NCBI GenBank assembly: GCA_026122225.1
Contig: JANEZZ010000983.1
Location: 1,922,001-1,986,000, forward strand
DNA length: 64,000 nt
Direction of reading: 5' to 3'
From: Heloderma charlesbogerti
Taxonomy: Eukaryota; Chordata; Lepidosauria; Squamata; Helodermatidae
Position 1 is the first letter of the stretch, and each line of letters begins with the position of its first letter. The position numbers and the translations under genes are program-made. Below are positions 43,290-54,634 of the stretch, piece after piece. The notes beneath the pieces were generated by a model. The model was given only the letters and a program-made list of their open reading frames with translations, did not search any database and had not been told where the DNA came from.

Positions 43290-44835
43290 AAAGATGGCCA
43301 ATATAACACCAATTTTCAAAAAGGGTCCAGGGGGGAAATTACAGGCATGTTAGCTTAACGTCTGTTCTGGGTAAATTGGTTTAAGGCATTATTAATGATA
43401 AAATTGGTAAGCATATAGAAGGACAAGCCCTGCTAAAAAAGAATCAACACAGCTTCTGCAAAAATAAGTCCTGTCTCACTAAACTTTTAGAGTTCTTTGA
43501 GAATGTCAATAAACATGTGGACAGGGTTGATCCAGCAGACATTGTTTACTTGGACTTCTAAAAGGCTTTTGACAAAGTCCCTCACCAAAGGCTCCTGAGC
43601 AAACTTAGCAGTCATGCAATAAGGGGACAGGTCCTCTTATGGATCAGTAACTGGTTAAAGAAGAGAAAGTGGAGAGTAGGAATAAATGGTAAATTGTCCC
43701 AAAGGAGGGAAATAAATAGTGGGGCCCTACAGGGATCTGTACTGGAACCAATGCTTTTCAACCTGTCCATACATGATCTGGAATTAGGAGTGAGCAATGA
43801 AGTGGCCAGGTTTGCAGATGACACCAAATTATTTAGGGTGGTTAAAACAAAAAGGGACTGAGAAGAGCTCCAAAAGGATCTCTCCAAACTGGGAGAATAG
43901 GCATCTAAATGGCAAATGCGGTTTAATGTAAGCAAGTGTAAAGTGATGCACGTTGGGGCAAAACATCCCAACTTCAAGTATAGGCTGATGGGATCTGAGC
44001 TAGTGGTGAATGACCAGGAAAGAGATCTTGGGGTTGTGGTGGACAGCTCAGTAAAGGTGTCAATGCAGTGTGTGCAGCTGCTGTAAAAAAAGCAAGCTCC
44101 ATGTTAGGCATAATTAGAAAAGGAATTGAGAATAAAACTGCCAATATCATACTGCCCCTATACAAATCTAGGGTGTGGCCACACTTCGAATACTGTGTCT
44201 AGTTCTGGTCACCACACCTAAAAAAAAAAAGGTATTGTAGAGCTGGAAAAAGTGCAGAAAAGGGCAAATAAACTGATCAAGGGGCTGGAGCATCTCCCCT
44301 ATGAGAGAAGGTTACAATAGCTGGGATTGTTTAGCTTGGAAAAAAGAAGGGTGAGGGGAAACATGATAGAGGTCTACAAAATTATGCATGGTGTGGAGAA
44401 TGTGGATAGGGAGACATTTTTCTCCCTCTCTCAAAATACTAGAACCCTAGGTCATCCTATGAAGTTGATTGCTGGGAGATTAAGGAGAGATAAAATTAAG
44501 TACTTCTTCACACAGCACATAGTTAAACGATGGAATTTGCTACAACAGGGTGTAACATGGCCACCAGTTTGGATGGCTTTAAAGGGGGTTTGGACAAATT
44601 CCTGGAGGAGAAGGCTATCAATGGCTACTAGTCCTGATGGCTATGTGCTACCTCCAGTACCAAAGGCAGTGAGCCGATGTACACCAGTTGCTGGGAAACA
44701 TGGGGGGGGGGCTGTTGCACTCATGCCCTGCTTCTGGGTTCCTGGTCAACAGCCAGTTGACTACTGTGTGAATAGAATGCTGGACTAGATGGACTCTTGG
44801 CCTGATCCAGCATGGCTCTTGTTATGTTCTTGATC
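43290..44835 (+). mobile_element. CR1-clade LINE, 5'-truncated, degenerate
   Basis: Plus-strand CR1. The polymerase part reads DIVYLDF then a stop, KAFDKVPHQRLLSKL (about 43540-43610), SGALQGSVLEPMLFN (about 43720), and the catalytic ARFADDTKLFRVV (about 43805-43845). It is followed by the C-terminal region and the CR1 3' end (GACTCTTGGCCTGATCCAGC, about 44790). Several in-frame stops and at least one frameshift. The upstream half is missing. Confidence 0.9.
43535..44788 (+). pseudogene. CR1 reverse transcriptase remnant
   Basis: The FADD catalytic motif is preserved, but stops interrupt the frame before KAF, after KTKRD, and after LSKLGE. The last open segment (44327-44788, 153 aa) contains MFSLEKRRVRGNMIEVYKIM and FFTQHIVKRWNLLQQGV, typical of the CR1 C-terminus. 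Inactive. Confidence 0.85.
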
Positions 44836-45077
44836 ACGTCCTTCCTCCAAGCAAGGCACTGTGGGTTACATGATGCTGAGAAGTGCCTGCTGAATTTTAT
44901 AGGGAGGGAAACTCCTATTGTCACAAGAGATGGATGAGCTTGACAGCTTCACTTTCTCCCTTATTTGAACGTTTTAAATCTCAAATTCTTCTCACCCCAT
45001 TTATGAAGACATTTTCTACTTTTGGTACACTCTGATAAAAAAACAAACCCAATGCATTTTTCCCTCACCCTTAATTG
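44836..45077. other. Unique spacer
   Basis: Nothing recognised. Confidence 0.35.
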
Positions 45078-45085
45078 GTGCCAAG

Positions 45086-45648
45086 TAGGGATGGCGGAGA
45101 ATTTCTCCACGAATTTCGAAATTGGCGGTGAAATTCTCCACCACCACCCCGACCCCCCCCCCCCAGGATGGGACTTACCCCCTGCGAATGTCCCTTTCAG
45201 TGGCGGGTCCCGGCGGCGTTTCGGCGGCGTTTCAGTGGGGGCGGGGGTGGCGGCCGGTCTTCCGACCGGCTGCCTCCGCCGCCATTACAAAGTAAATGTA
45301 AAACACACACACACACATGATAGGCTACGTAACGATTTACGGAGCCTATCACGGCTGACTTTGGAAATCTAGCCGTGATAGGCTATGTAAATCGTTACAT
45401 AGACTATCACGTGTGTGTGTGTTTTTTTACATTTACTCTTTTATTTCGCGGCCGGGGAGACGGGGCGCTTCTCCCCGGCCTGAATTTCGGCAGCGAGGGA
45501 TGGGGCGCCTCCCCCCCGGCCTGAACTTCGGCCGGGCGAGATGGGGCACCTCCCCCCCCAGCCTGAACTTCGGGGGGAGAACCAAAGCACCTCCCCCCCA
45601 CCGCGAAGCAAGCTGCGGGACCAGGTAAGGGACTTTCATCCATCCTTA
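45086..45648 (-). mobile_element. Family A foldback MITE, copy A9
   Basis: TAGGGATG...CATCCTTA with a perfect 8-bp duplication GTGCCAAG (45078-45085 and 45649-45656). A compact copy with only one pair of GATAGGCTA hairpins (45319-45355 and 45376-45411), joined by GCTGACTTTGGAAATCTAGC. Beta on the left, alpha on the right. CAGGTAAGG near 45622. Confidence 0.93.
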
Positions 45649-45762
45649 GTGCCAAGCCAAGGGCAGATTTCCTCCCATAATTAATAGCAGCTGTAGGGGC
45701 TCCAATCCAGATCAAGACCAAAGGGTTAAAGCCCCTCTCTCCCCCATGCCATAGTCCTAATT

Positions 45763-45765
<3 letters not shown>

Positions 45766-45817
<52 letters not shown>
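45766..45817. repeat. (CT)n(CA)n compound microsatellite
   Basis: About sixteen CT units followed directly by about nine CA units. Confidence 0.95.
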
Positions 45818-47120
45818 ACCTATGCTATTTAGTAAAGAAAACCACATATGTAAGGGCCAATCATATGATCAACATCACTTCTAGTTTAGCCCTTGGATTT
45901 TAAGACAAAGACTTTTGGTCTCTTGGACTGTAAAGCACCATGCACTTTAATAAGTTCACCTACAATTTCACTTTAGGTGAAATTCAGCAGCAATTGTATT
46001 TATCATCTTTGAGTTTATCTTAACCTTTCTGATCATTTCTCTTCATACACCAGTTGCTTAGGAGACTCAGTAATCCCCTGGAACACTTTTCCTCTGGGGG
46101 AATGAAATGTAAAGTTTTTCTTCTTGTTTGCATTCATGGTTATTCACTATAAAAATGAAGACTTCATATATAGTCTGCCAAGCTGATGCACAATACAGCA
46201 CACAGATAGATTCTTTTTCCCTCTCCTGATTCACTGTTGCTGTATTTATCATTCACAAAGGCTGCCTATTCAAGTTCTCAGGGGCTGAGAGCTGACCCTC
46301 CACTTTGACCCATTGAATCCTGACTCATATTCAAGCATCTGAGAGCGCATGCCACCGAAAGCAATGCCAGGGGGATAGAGGTGAATTACAATCCCTTTGA
46401 ATATAATTTGCTTCCAATTCACCTCTATCATTCTGCCACATTGCAGCAATGTGCCTGGTGTCAAAGTTCTTTTTCACTGCCAGGCTTTCAAGTTTGCTTA
46501 TAGTTTCTTGGAATAGATGATAGACATTTTTAACATTTCATTAGGGGTGCCATTTAGAAAGGGCAAGGGGAGCATCTACTCCTCTTCCCCACCCACCACC
46601 CCCATTTCAGATTGCATTTATTTATAAGCTCAGGAGCATCCTCACTTTGGCTAACTCACTGGTCTTACAGGGCCAAACTAGATATGATGTTAATTCCAGG
46701 AATGCAAGGAAGGAGAGCTGTGTATGTTTTGTGAATAGCAGCCACAGGAAATGGAGCCACTGAGCAAAGGAGGTTTCTCTTCCAATACAAATAGCAGCTT
46801 GGGGCGGGGGGAACAATTTTCACAATTTTCACAGTAAAACTCCCCCCCCCCCCCAAGCTCCAAATGCTGATCAAAGTCTCTTGGGCTGCTGTTTCCATTT
46901 GAAAAATGCCATTAACATCATGTCTAGCCTGGTCCTGAGTGATTGCTAGAAACAATTAAATAGGCCTATTTAATTGCCTGCAAAAGACAAACGTTTCCCA
47001 GAAGGGAGAGAAGAGCAGCTGGAGCAACTGGTTTTTTTCTTTTTACCTGCCCCTTCTGTCTCCCACTTTGCCCATGCTTCCTTGGCCCAGTCAAATGAGA
47101 GATCTGCACACAGAAGCACC
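45818..47120. other. Unique spacer, about 1.3 kb
   Basis: Nothing recognised apart from a poly-C run at 46843-46854. Confidence 0.35.
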
Positions 47121-47121
47121 C

Positions 47122-47148
47122 CTCTCTCTCTCTCTCTCTCTTTCTTTC

Positions 47149-47179
<31 letters not shown>

Positions 47180-47290
47180 TTTCCTGCTCCTCAGCCAGAA
47201 AAGGCTCCCAGAGCAGCTTACAATCAATGAACAAAGAAGACAGTCCCTGCCCGCAGGCTTACAATCTAAAAAAGACAAGACAGTCAATGA
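47122..47290 (-). repeat. (CT)n / (TTTA)n tract and LINE-like 3' end
   Basis: Pure CT (47125-47145), then TTTC and about eight TTTA units, followed by CAGCCAGAAAAGGCTCCCAG and GGCTTACAATCTAAAAAAGAC. The second part resembles the 3' UTR of a LINE in antisense, with the TTTA repeat as its tail. Family not certain. Confidence 0.5.
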
Positions 47291-48690
47291 AAAGGCAATG
47301 GGGAGGGGAGAAAAAAGAATTAGGGAAACTGTCAGCAGGGCTGCTGGGATGGCCCTGTTCCCCCCTCTCAGCTCCAAAAGGAGGGGCAGTCCAACTGGAG
47401 CAGGCCCTGATGTTCCCTTTGCCTGCTGCCTCGCTCCTTCTTCTTCCCCACAGGGCCATGGATGTCAGTTAGCCCTGGGGGGGTGGGGGGAGTCCAACTG
47501 GAGCAGGCCCTGATGTTCTCTTTGCCTTGTGCATCTCACTCGTTGGCTCAGAAATCACATGTACGAATTAGTACATTGGGCTAAAGGGGGGCAGTTTGCT
47601 CCCTCTTCCCTTCAGCAGCAGAGCCATCACAGGGGAGACGTTGGGTCAGAGGAAGCGTGCCTCCAAAGCCTTCCTTTCCCACCCCATTTTCTTATATTGA
47701 TCTCAGTTGTATAACAACCAACCAAGAAGCACAGGCAATCAAGTGGCACAAACTGGGAAAGGGTTATTATCCTCACCGCTGAGTAAAGGATCATTATCTA
47801 AACTGCTCAGTTCTATAAGAGACCAGGATGACAACAGCAATATAGAGAATTAGGTGGCAAGTGCCTGGTGCCCTAAATTGGTTTGTCTAATGACTCTCAA
47901 AGTGATTCACAAAGAGGGCAACTTGTCCCATTGTGTTAGGATCTTACTTGAAAGAAGGTGCTGCTAAGAACAGTGCTTCCTCATTCCCCACTGTGACACA
48001 AAGGGAGGGCAAAAGACAGTGCAGCAGGGTGACGGGATCTTTGAGGGCCATTTTTAAGCAAGCCAGGGTTCTGTGGATTAACAATGCAATCTCATGGTCC
48101 CTGGGAGGGCATCTCAGGGGCCACAGAAAATTGTGGATTCCCCCCACCTCAGTTGTAGAAAGAGCTGCAACTTTTAGGTGGGAAGTCTGAAGAGGGATTT
48201 CCCTCTACCCACCCCTTCCAGTTGTGACCTCAGACAAGGAGATGAAGGGCTGTAATGAGATGTGTTGGTGGGCAGAGAGGGGGAAGAAGAGGTTGTGGAT
48301 CCACAGGCCTCTCCATTCCTGTGTTCTCCAGAAATATGCAGCTTCAGTAGAGAGCTGGCCATTTTCCGGGGCACAGAAAGGGGACAATTTAACACCGGAG
48401 ATGTCAGTTTCAATAAATCTTTCTTGGTGATGTCAACAGATGTGTGTGCATGTGCACGTGCATGCATGCACATCTATCTATCTTGCGTACTGATTTCAAT
48501 AGATTTTTTTAAAGGGCTGGCCTGAACCTGTGGTCCAGTCAAACCTCAGAGGTTTTGGAGGGTGGGTGAAAACCCTTCTGAAGCTCAGGAGCAAGGGCCA
48601 AGGGTGGAATATCCTCCCCTTCTTTTAACAAGCCAACCTGTGTGCTGCTCCAGCCAGTGGCAAAGCGCAGTCTTAGCTGCTCCGCTGTTG
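47291..48690. other. Unique spacer, about 1.4 kb
   Basis: 47390-47415 and 47490-47515 share GTCCAACTGGAGCAGGCCCTGATGTTC as direct repeats about 100 bp apart. Nothing else recognised. Confidence 0.4.
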
Positions 48691-48720
48691 CTGAGGTGTG
48701 CTTTGCAAATGGCGGCTAGT

Positions 48721-48942
48721 ATGTGCTGCTACAAATAGAAGTAAATACACCCAGAAGCCCCAGTGCTGCTGAGGCACACTTTGTCTGGGGGAGGGGGGCA
48801 GAAATGCCCTTGCAAACAATTCTGTGGCCACGTGATGTGATCACAGAACTGTTTACAAGGGCGTGTCTGCCTCCCACCCCTAAGCATGCCTCAGCAGCAC
48901 TGGGGCTTCTGGGTGTATTTACTACTATTTGTAGCAGCACAT
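48721..48942. mobile_element. Near-perfect palindromic MITE, ATGTGCTGCTAC ends
   Basis: Left arm ATGTGCTGCTACAAATAG...CAGTGCTGCTGAGGCA, right arm TGCCTCAGCAGCACTG...CTATTTGTAGCAGCACAT. Arms of about 55 bp enclose a second inverted segment GCAAACAATTCTGTGGCCAC / TGATCACAGAACTGTTTAC. Superfamily not assigned. Flanks TGCTTTGCAAA (about 48699) and TGCTTTGTAAA (about 48948) might be a duplication but are offset from the arms. Confidence 0.75.
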
Positions 48943-48959
48943 ACCTATGCTTTGTAAAG

Positions 48960-49378
48960 AATGTGGGGAATCATTTCTTGGCCACCTCATAAACTGTAAG
49001 TATTAGTAACTCCCCCCCCCAAGTCATTCATTTTTCATAGCAATGTATGAGAACTTTGTTTCAAGTTTATACACATATAAATATATTTTTAGATATTATA
49101 TTACTTAAAATATACAAATGATTTGTTCCTATGTTTATCTTTTTCTTAAACTTCTCTTCCCCCCCTTTTATCATCGTCATCATCATCATTGTGGGATTAT
49201 TGTTATTACTATTCCTTGTTGGCTAAGCCTTTCATGTTTATCAATATGCATTAACGGAATGGTAATTTATGGCCAATGGAAATGGATTGTTTGTTTCTAT
49301 TTCTGTGCTATAAGACTGTTGGGATATTTGGTTTGTTCTTATTGAAGTTTAATATCATTCTGTTTTTTCGTTTTTTCT
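48960..49378. other. AT-rich unique spacer
   Basis: Nothing recognised. Confidence 0.35.
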
Positions 49379-49820
49379 ATGCTATTTGCGTTCCCCTTAT
49401 TTTCGCTGTAGTCTACGTAAATGTTTACGTAGACTAAGACGTGCCAAAATAAGGAACGCAAATGGCAGCGCCCATGGGTGCCGCCATTTGCGTATGCGAG
49501 TTGTTTTTTTTTTTTAATCAGCTGTGATAGGCTACGTAAACATTTACATAGCCTATCACGGCTGACCGCAGGGACGCAAACGGCGGCGGATACGGCCACC
49601 GCCATTTGCGTCCCTGCTAGCCAGCGGTTGGATGTCCGGCCGCTGGCAGAGCCGGCTGGCGGCTCAGCAGAATCCCTGCGGAGTGGAGCCAGCCGGCCAG
49701 GATTTGGGGGGGAGGGACGGAGCGCCTCCCCCCCCAGCCAGAATTTCGGGGGGAGGGACGGTTCCACTCCGCAGAATCAGCATAATCCGTGAACAGGTAA
49801 GTGACTTTCGTACATCCCTA
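49379..49820 (-). mobile_element. Family A foldback MITE, copy A10, beta end lost
   Basis: The alpha end is complete on the right (CATCCCTA ending 49820). The left begins abruptly inside a hairpin module (CTATTTGCGTTCCCCTTATT) with no TAGGGATG. It contains GTAGTCTACGTAAATG and GATAGGCTACGTAAACATTT hairpins and GCAAATGGC palindromes. CAGGTAAGT at 49794-49802. Confidence 0.85.
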
Positions 49821-50272
49821 GTTGCCATTTCCTTCTCCAGTGGACCACATTTTGTCAGAACTCTCCGCCATGACCTGTCCATCTTGGGTGGCCCTGCACG
49901 GCATAGCTTATGGCTTCACTGAGTTACACAAGCCTCTTCGCCACAACAAGGCAGTGATCCATGAAGGGGGGCCACAGCAGTAGGTGACAATAAATTGCAG
50001 GTTTAAAAATGAGGGAATGACTCAATCCTGTAGCTGTGTTCACACATTAAAAAACAGAATACCATGCAATCTTAGGAAATCAGTACAGAGCTTTGAAGCT
50101 CCACCGTACTATACAGTTATACACTTATGTCTTACACAGTAAAGATCAAACTAAAGTATCACACAAAAATGAGCAGTCCTCTGTTATGGTAAAGCTATGG
50201 TGATGTATGGTCATCTCAAGTTAGGGCTGGAAAAGGCTTCTGTCGGAAACCCTGGGGAGCTAATGCCAGTCT
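49821..50272. other. Unique spacer
   Basis: Nothing recognised. Confidence 0.35.
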
Positions 50273-50280
50273 GTATAGAC

Positions 50281-51906
50281 CAGGAGTGGAGAACCTCAGT
50301 CCTGGGGCTCGAACTAACTCACCTGGGATCCCAATGTGAGCCACTGGAGTTCCCAAGTTGGCCATGCTCCCAGCCTCCAGCCCCACTCCCTTCCCCCAAT
50401 CTTTCACAGCTTTTTGTGCAGTTTTTGTCAAAACGTGACTCCCCAGAGCTGAAGCACAAGTCTCAGTAAAACTTTTTCTTGCAGTAATTTCAATAATTAG
50501 CTATAAGCCTCTACTGTCCCAATAAAGACCCACAGTTAACGGATTACAACATAGTTCCTTGACAAGAATGAGTTCATGAGCGTCACAGCAGAAGATTCAG
50601 TCAGCTCTGGGTTCAGCACACAGAATAAATCCAAACACGTTCACAGTTCCAGTGATACCAGGAAGCTTTCCAGGTTACCAAGGCATTGCTTCCAGCAAAG
50701 TCTACTGCTGGCTGCTCTGGCTTAAATTTAAATTCCTTAAATAAAGGAAATCTGGCTCTCAGGCGCTTGCTGCACCTCACCAGATGCCCCTGAACTGCCC
50801 TCTTCAGTTGACCATGCACCAAAGGAGACACCCCAAAACTCCCTCTCCTGCAGAGACCTCCTCCTGTTGCCCTGTTCCCATGGAAGAAGTTCATGGTTGT
50901 AGGGATGTCGTGGGCACCCAACTGGGTCTGGGAATCTGTTGAGCCTCCTCTGCTCATGACCCCTGGACTGCACCCACCAAAACGCTGTCCTCACTCACCT
51001 CCCGCTCGTGCCCACTCATGCCCATTCATACCCTCCTGGACCTACCGCGATCCCATCCGGTGAGCACCCACCATTTTCCCGCCTTTAATTTCTACATAAA
51101 AAAGGAGCTTAAAAATGTGCATATTTAAATATGCGCAGTTTGGGGCCGGGAAAGCTTAATATGTGCAATATTAGAGGTATAATCCCTCTAATATTGCGCT
51201 TATTAAGCCTTCTCGGCCCCAAACTGCGCATATTTAAATATGCACATTAAAAAAAAAAACTTACTTTTTTTACATAGAAATCAAAGGTGGGGAAATGGTG
51301 GGCGCTCACCGGACGGGATTGCAGTGAGCCCGGGCAACTCGTCAAGCTCATGGGTGGCCCGAGCGCAGGTCTGGGGGTGGGGGGCGCGAGCAGGGGCACC
51401 ACTTCAGCAGGCACCCAGAGAAGCTGAGCTGGGGTGAGTTCTCACATCCCTACCTGGTTGACAAGCAGGGGCCTCCCTCAAGATCAGGAGTCCCAATTGT
51501 GGAAGATAGGCAGTATCAGCATCCTGCATCTCACCCCCTCCTGGTTCGTAAGCCAGTAGGAAGCCTGGTAGGACTAATTTCTCAGGTGCCTGGCTTCCCA
51601 AGGCTGGGCCTGACTCTACATCTTCCCTGTCTTACTCAGAATCAGTGTCACAGGCTGCAGATCCCTGTGGACTGGGGCAGGGTCTCACAGTTTTTCCCCA
51701 TTCAAAATTTTTGAAATACCTTTCCCGAGGCTTAGTTGCTGGCAGTAAGAGCTTTAAGCTACAATATACTGGCATATTGGCCCCGCTCCCTTTGGCTTCA
51801 CCTAGCCCCATTTTGCCTTAGGTCCTGCCCACCACTGGAATGTGGCCTGCGAGAGCTTCTCTGAAATATAATTTGGCCCTCGGACTGAAAAGATTCAACA
51901 CCCTTG
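50281..51906. mobile_element. hAT-type element with CAGGAGTGG ends, D7 (contains B5)
   Basis: Ends CAGGAGTGGAGAACCTCAG and TTCAACACCCTTG. The flanking 8-mers GTATAGAC (50273-50280) and GTGTAGAC (51907-51914) match at 7 of 8 and resemble the hAT target GTCTAGAC. Length is 1,626 bp including the 553-bp B5. No transposase domain recognised. Confidence 0.68.
50900..51452. mobile_element. hAT-type foldback MITE, family B (B5), nested in D7
   Basis: TAGGGATGTCGTGGGCACCC...CTCACATCCCTA. The flanking 8-mers CATGGTTG (50892-50899) and CCTGGTTG (51453-51460) match at 7 of 8. The core 51110-51250 is a palindrome: AAATGTGCATATTTAAATAT, CTTAATATGTGCAATATTAG and their complements. Confidence 0.85.
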
Positions 51907-52110
51907 GTGTAGACAATTCAATTAACCTTTCAGTTTAACCTTTTGTGCTAGAGACTTCCCATGTTCACTCAAGCTTGGAAATGCTGGGAAATGATAGTAC
52001 TTAAGGGACAGACACACCCTTCACAGATACACTCTTTAGGAAATATGCATGCAGTATGGTATTCTATGCTGTGGATACTTCCAATTTCTCCACTACCTTG
52101 GAGCTGGATG

Positions 52111-53035
52111 CAGGGATGGACGAAAGTCCCTTACCTGGTCCCGCAGCTTGCTTCGCGGTGGGGGGGAGGCGCTCCGTTCCTCCCCCCGAAATTCTTGGTG
52201 GGGGGGAGGCGCTGCATCCCTCCCTGCCGAAATTCTGGCCAGGGGGGAAGTGCTCTGTCCCTCCAGCCAAAATTCTGGCTGGGGGGGGAGGCGCCCTGTC
52301 CCTCCGGCCACGAATCCTCCTTGCCGGCCGGGACGAAAATGGCGGCAGCCGTAGCCGCCGCCGTTTGCGTCCCTGCAGTCAGCCGTGATAGGCTACGTAA
52401 ATCCTTACGTAGCTTATCATGGCTGACTTTGGGGGGGGGGAGTGCGTATGCAAATGGCGGCGCCCATGGGCGCCGCCATTTGTGTTCCTTATTTGTGCAC
52501 GTGTAGTCTACGTAAACATTTACGAAGACTACGGTGAAAATAAGGGCAACGCTATTTGCGTTGCCCTTATTTTCGCCGTAGTCTACGTAAATGTTTACGT
52601 AGACTACATGTGCCCAAATAAGGAACGCAAATGGCGGCACCCATGGGCGCCGCCATTTGCATATGTGCTTTTTTTTTTTTTTCCAGTCAGCCGTGATAGG
52701 CTACGTAAGGATTTATGTAGCCTATCACGGTGTTTTTTGAAAATCTAGCCGTGATACGCTACGTAAATCTTTACATAGCCTATCACGTTTGCTTGAGTTT
52801 TTTTTTTTTTACTTGGAAATGGCGGCGGTGGCAGCTGGTCGGAAGACCGGCCGCTGCCGCCGCCACTGCCCCACTGCTGAACCGCTGCCAGGAGCCACCA
52901 GCGCCAGGGACATTCGCCAAAGGTAAGTCCCATCCCGGGGGGGGTGGTGGACTGTTTCTCCACTAATTTCGGGGGGCCGAATGCATTGGCATTCGGCCTC
53001 CTGGAGATTCGTGGAGAAATTCTCCACCATCCCTA
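52111..53035 (+). mobile_element. Family A foldback MITE, copy A11
   Basis: CAGGGATG...CATCCCTA with a perfect 8-bp duplication GCTGGATG (52103-52110 and 53036-53043). Hairpins: GATAGGCTACGTAAATCC at 52385, CGTAGTCTACGTAAATGTTT near 52577-52605, and GATAGGCTACGTAAGGATTT near 52696. YY1-like arms at 52453 and 52629. T14 followed by CCAG at 52669-52686 looks like a splice acceptor. AAAGGTAAGT at 52919-52928. Confidence 0.93.
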
Positions 53036-53180
53036 GCTGGATGGCTGTCAGTGGCAGAGCAGTGGACCTAAAACCCAGATTTGCCTGTTCACTGGAATAG
53101 ACTCATGGAGTCTATGCAACTGAAGCTGTCCTGCAGCTGAAGGTATCATTCCACATTACAAGTCCCCAACTGGTAACCAA

Positions 53181-53934
53181 TAGGGATGGGGGAGAATTTC
53201 TCCCCGAAACTTCGGGGGGCCGAGTGCCAACGCATTCGGTCCTCCGAAGGTTGTTTGGGGAGAAATTCCCCCCCCGCCCTCCACCCCCCCCCCCGGGATG
53301 GGACTTACCTTTCATGAATGTCCCTCCCGGCGGTGGGTCCCGGCGGCGGTTTGGCAGGTCTTCGTCAGGGGCGGGGGTGGCAGCCGGTCTTTTGACTGGC
53401 TGCCGCCGCCGCCATTACAAGAAAAGTTAAAAAAAAAAAAACGACTATCATGGCTAGATTTGCAAAGTCATAGCATTGCCCTTATTTTTGCCGTAGTCTA
53501 CGTAAATCTTTACGTAGACTACAGGGACCAAATAAGGAACGCGAATGGCGGCTCCCTATGGGGGCCGCCATTTGCGTACGCGCTTTTTTTTTTTTTTTTT
53601 CAAAGTCACCTGTGATAGGCTACGTGACGATTAACGTAGCCTATCACGGCTGACTTTGCAGATCTAGCCGTGATAGGCTACGTTAATCGTTACGTAGCCT
53701 ATCACAGGGGCATTTTTTTTTCTTTTGAAGTTCGCGGCCGGGGAGATGGGGCGCTTCTCCCCAGCCTGAATTTCGGCCGGGCAAGGCGGGAAGCCTCCCC
53801 CCCGGCCTGAATTTCGGCCGGGCGAGGAGAGAAGCCTCCCCCCCCGGCCTGAACTTCGGGGGGAGCAGTGAAGCACCTCCCCCCCACCGCGAAGCAAGCT
53901 GCGAGACCAGGTAAGTGACTTTCATGCATCCCTA
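53181..53934 (-). mobile_element. Family A foldback MITE, copy A12
   Basis: TAGGGATGGGGGAGAATT at the left, CATGCATCCCTA at the right. The right flank reads AACCAATA (53935-53942). The left flank reads ...GTAACCAA directly before TAGGG, which fits loss of one TA from an original AACCAATA-TAGGG junction. An internal deletion near 53450 removes part of the left hairpin pair. CAGGTAAGT at 53908-53916. Confidence 0.88.
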
Positions 53935-53947
53935 AACCAATACCATC

Positions 53948-54010
53948 CACATGGAAAGTTAGAGTTGGAGGGGACCTTGAAAACAATCTGGTCCAACCCT
54001 CTGTCACAGG
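53948..54010 (-). mobile_element. CR1-like 3' end fragment
   Basis: TTAGAGTTGGAGGGGACCTTG and GGTCCAACCCTCTG resemble the antisense CR1 3' end also seen at 58957. Too short for certainty. Confidence 0.5.
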
Positions 54011-54026
54011 TGAAGCATTTTGAGGT

Positions 54027-54518
54027 TAGGGATGGTGGAGAAATCTGCCACGGACTCCAATGAGGCCGGATTCTTTAGAATCTGGGCCCCCGGAGTCCAT
54101 GGTGGAATGGACTGCTCCCCACCACCATGCCACAAACTAAGGACGGGATGGACCCTACCTGGCACCAGCCGGTCCGGGTTTGTCCTCTTTGTTCAGCAGC
54201 CGTCTGCTGCCGGGCTGCGGACGCAAATGGCATCCGGCGTAGCAGACACAATTTGCTTCCCTGCCCTTTGCTGTGATTGGCTATGTAAATATTTATGTAG
54301 CCAATCATGGCAAAGGGCAGGGACGCAAATGGCGTCCCCTACACCGGACGCCATTTGCGTCCGCAGCCCGGCAGCAGACAGAAGTCCGGCTGCAGATGAC
54401 CCTGGACGGTGGCTCCATGGACTTGCCGGGTGGGAAGGATTCTGGGGGGAGGGACGGATCGCCTCCCCCCCCCAGCAGACCCCGGAGTGGACTGGTAAGT
54501 GGGGTTCGTACACCCCTA
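54027..54518 (-). mobile_element. Family A foldback MITE, copy A13 (short, divergent)
   Basis: TAGGGATGGTGGAGAAATC...CACCCCTA. The flanking 8-mers TTTGAGGT (54019-54026) and TTTGAAGT (54519-54526) match at 7 of 8. A single central palindrome around 54230-54360 has the GATTGGCTATGTAAATATTT variant and CGCAAATGGCGTCC arms. CTGGTAAGTGG near the right end. Confidence 0.87.
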
Positions 54519-54550
54519 TTTGAAGTATCTTTCCTTTTAGTCAATTGAAG

Positions 54551-54634
54551 CTGCAATACACACTTACCCAGGGGTAAGCCACATGAAATTTAATGGGGCT
54601 TACCTCTGAGTAGACATGCAATGGGTTTGCATTA
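54551..54634. repeat. Short palindromic MITE (CACTTACCCAGGGGTAAG)
   Basis: CTGCAATACACACTTACC...GGGGTAAGCC pairs with GGGGCTTACCTCTGAGTAG. A roughly 85-bp palindrome of a kind common in sauropsid genomes. Confidence 0.6.
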
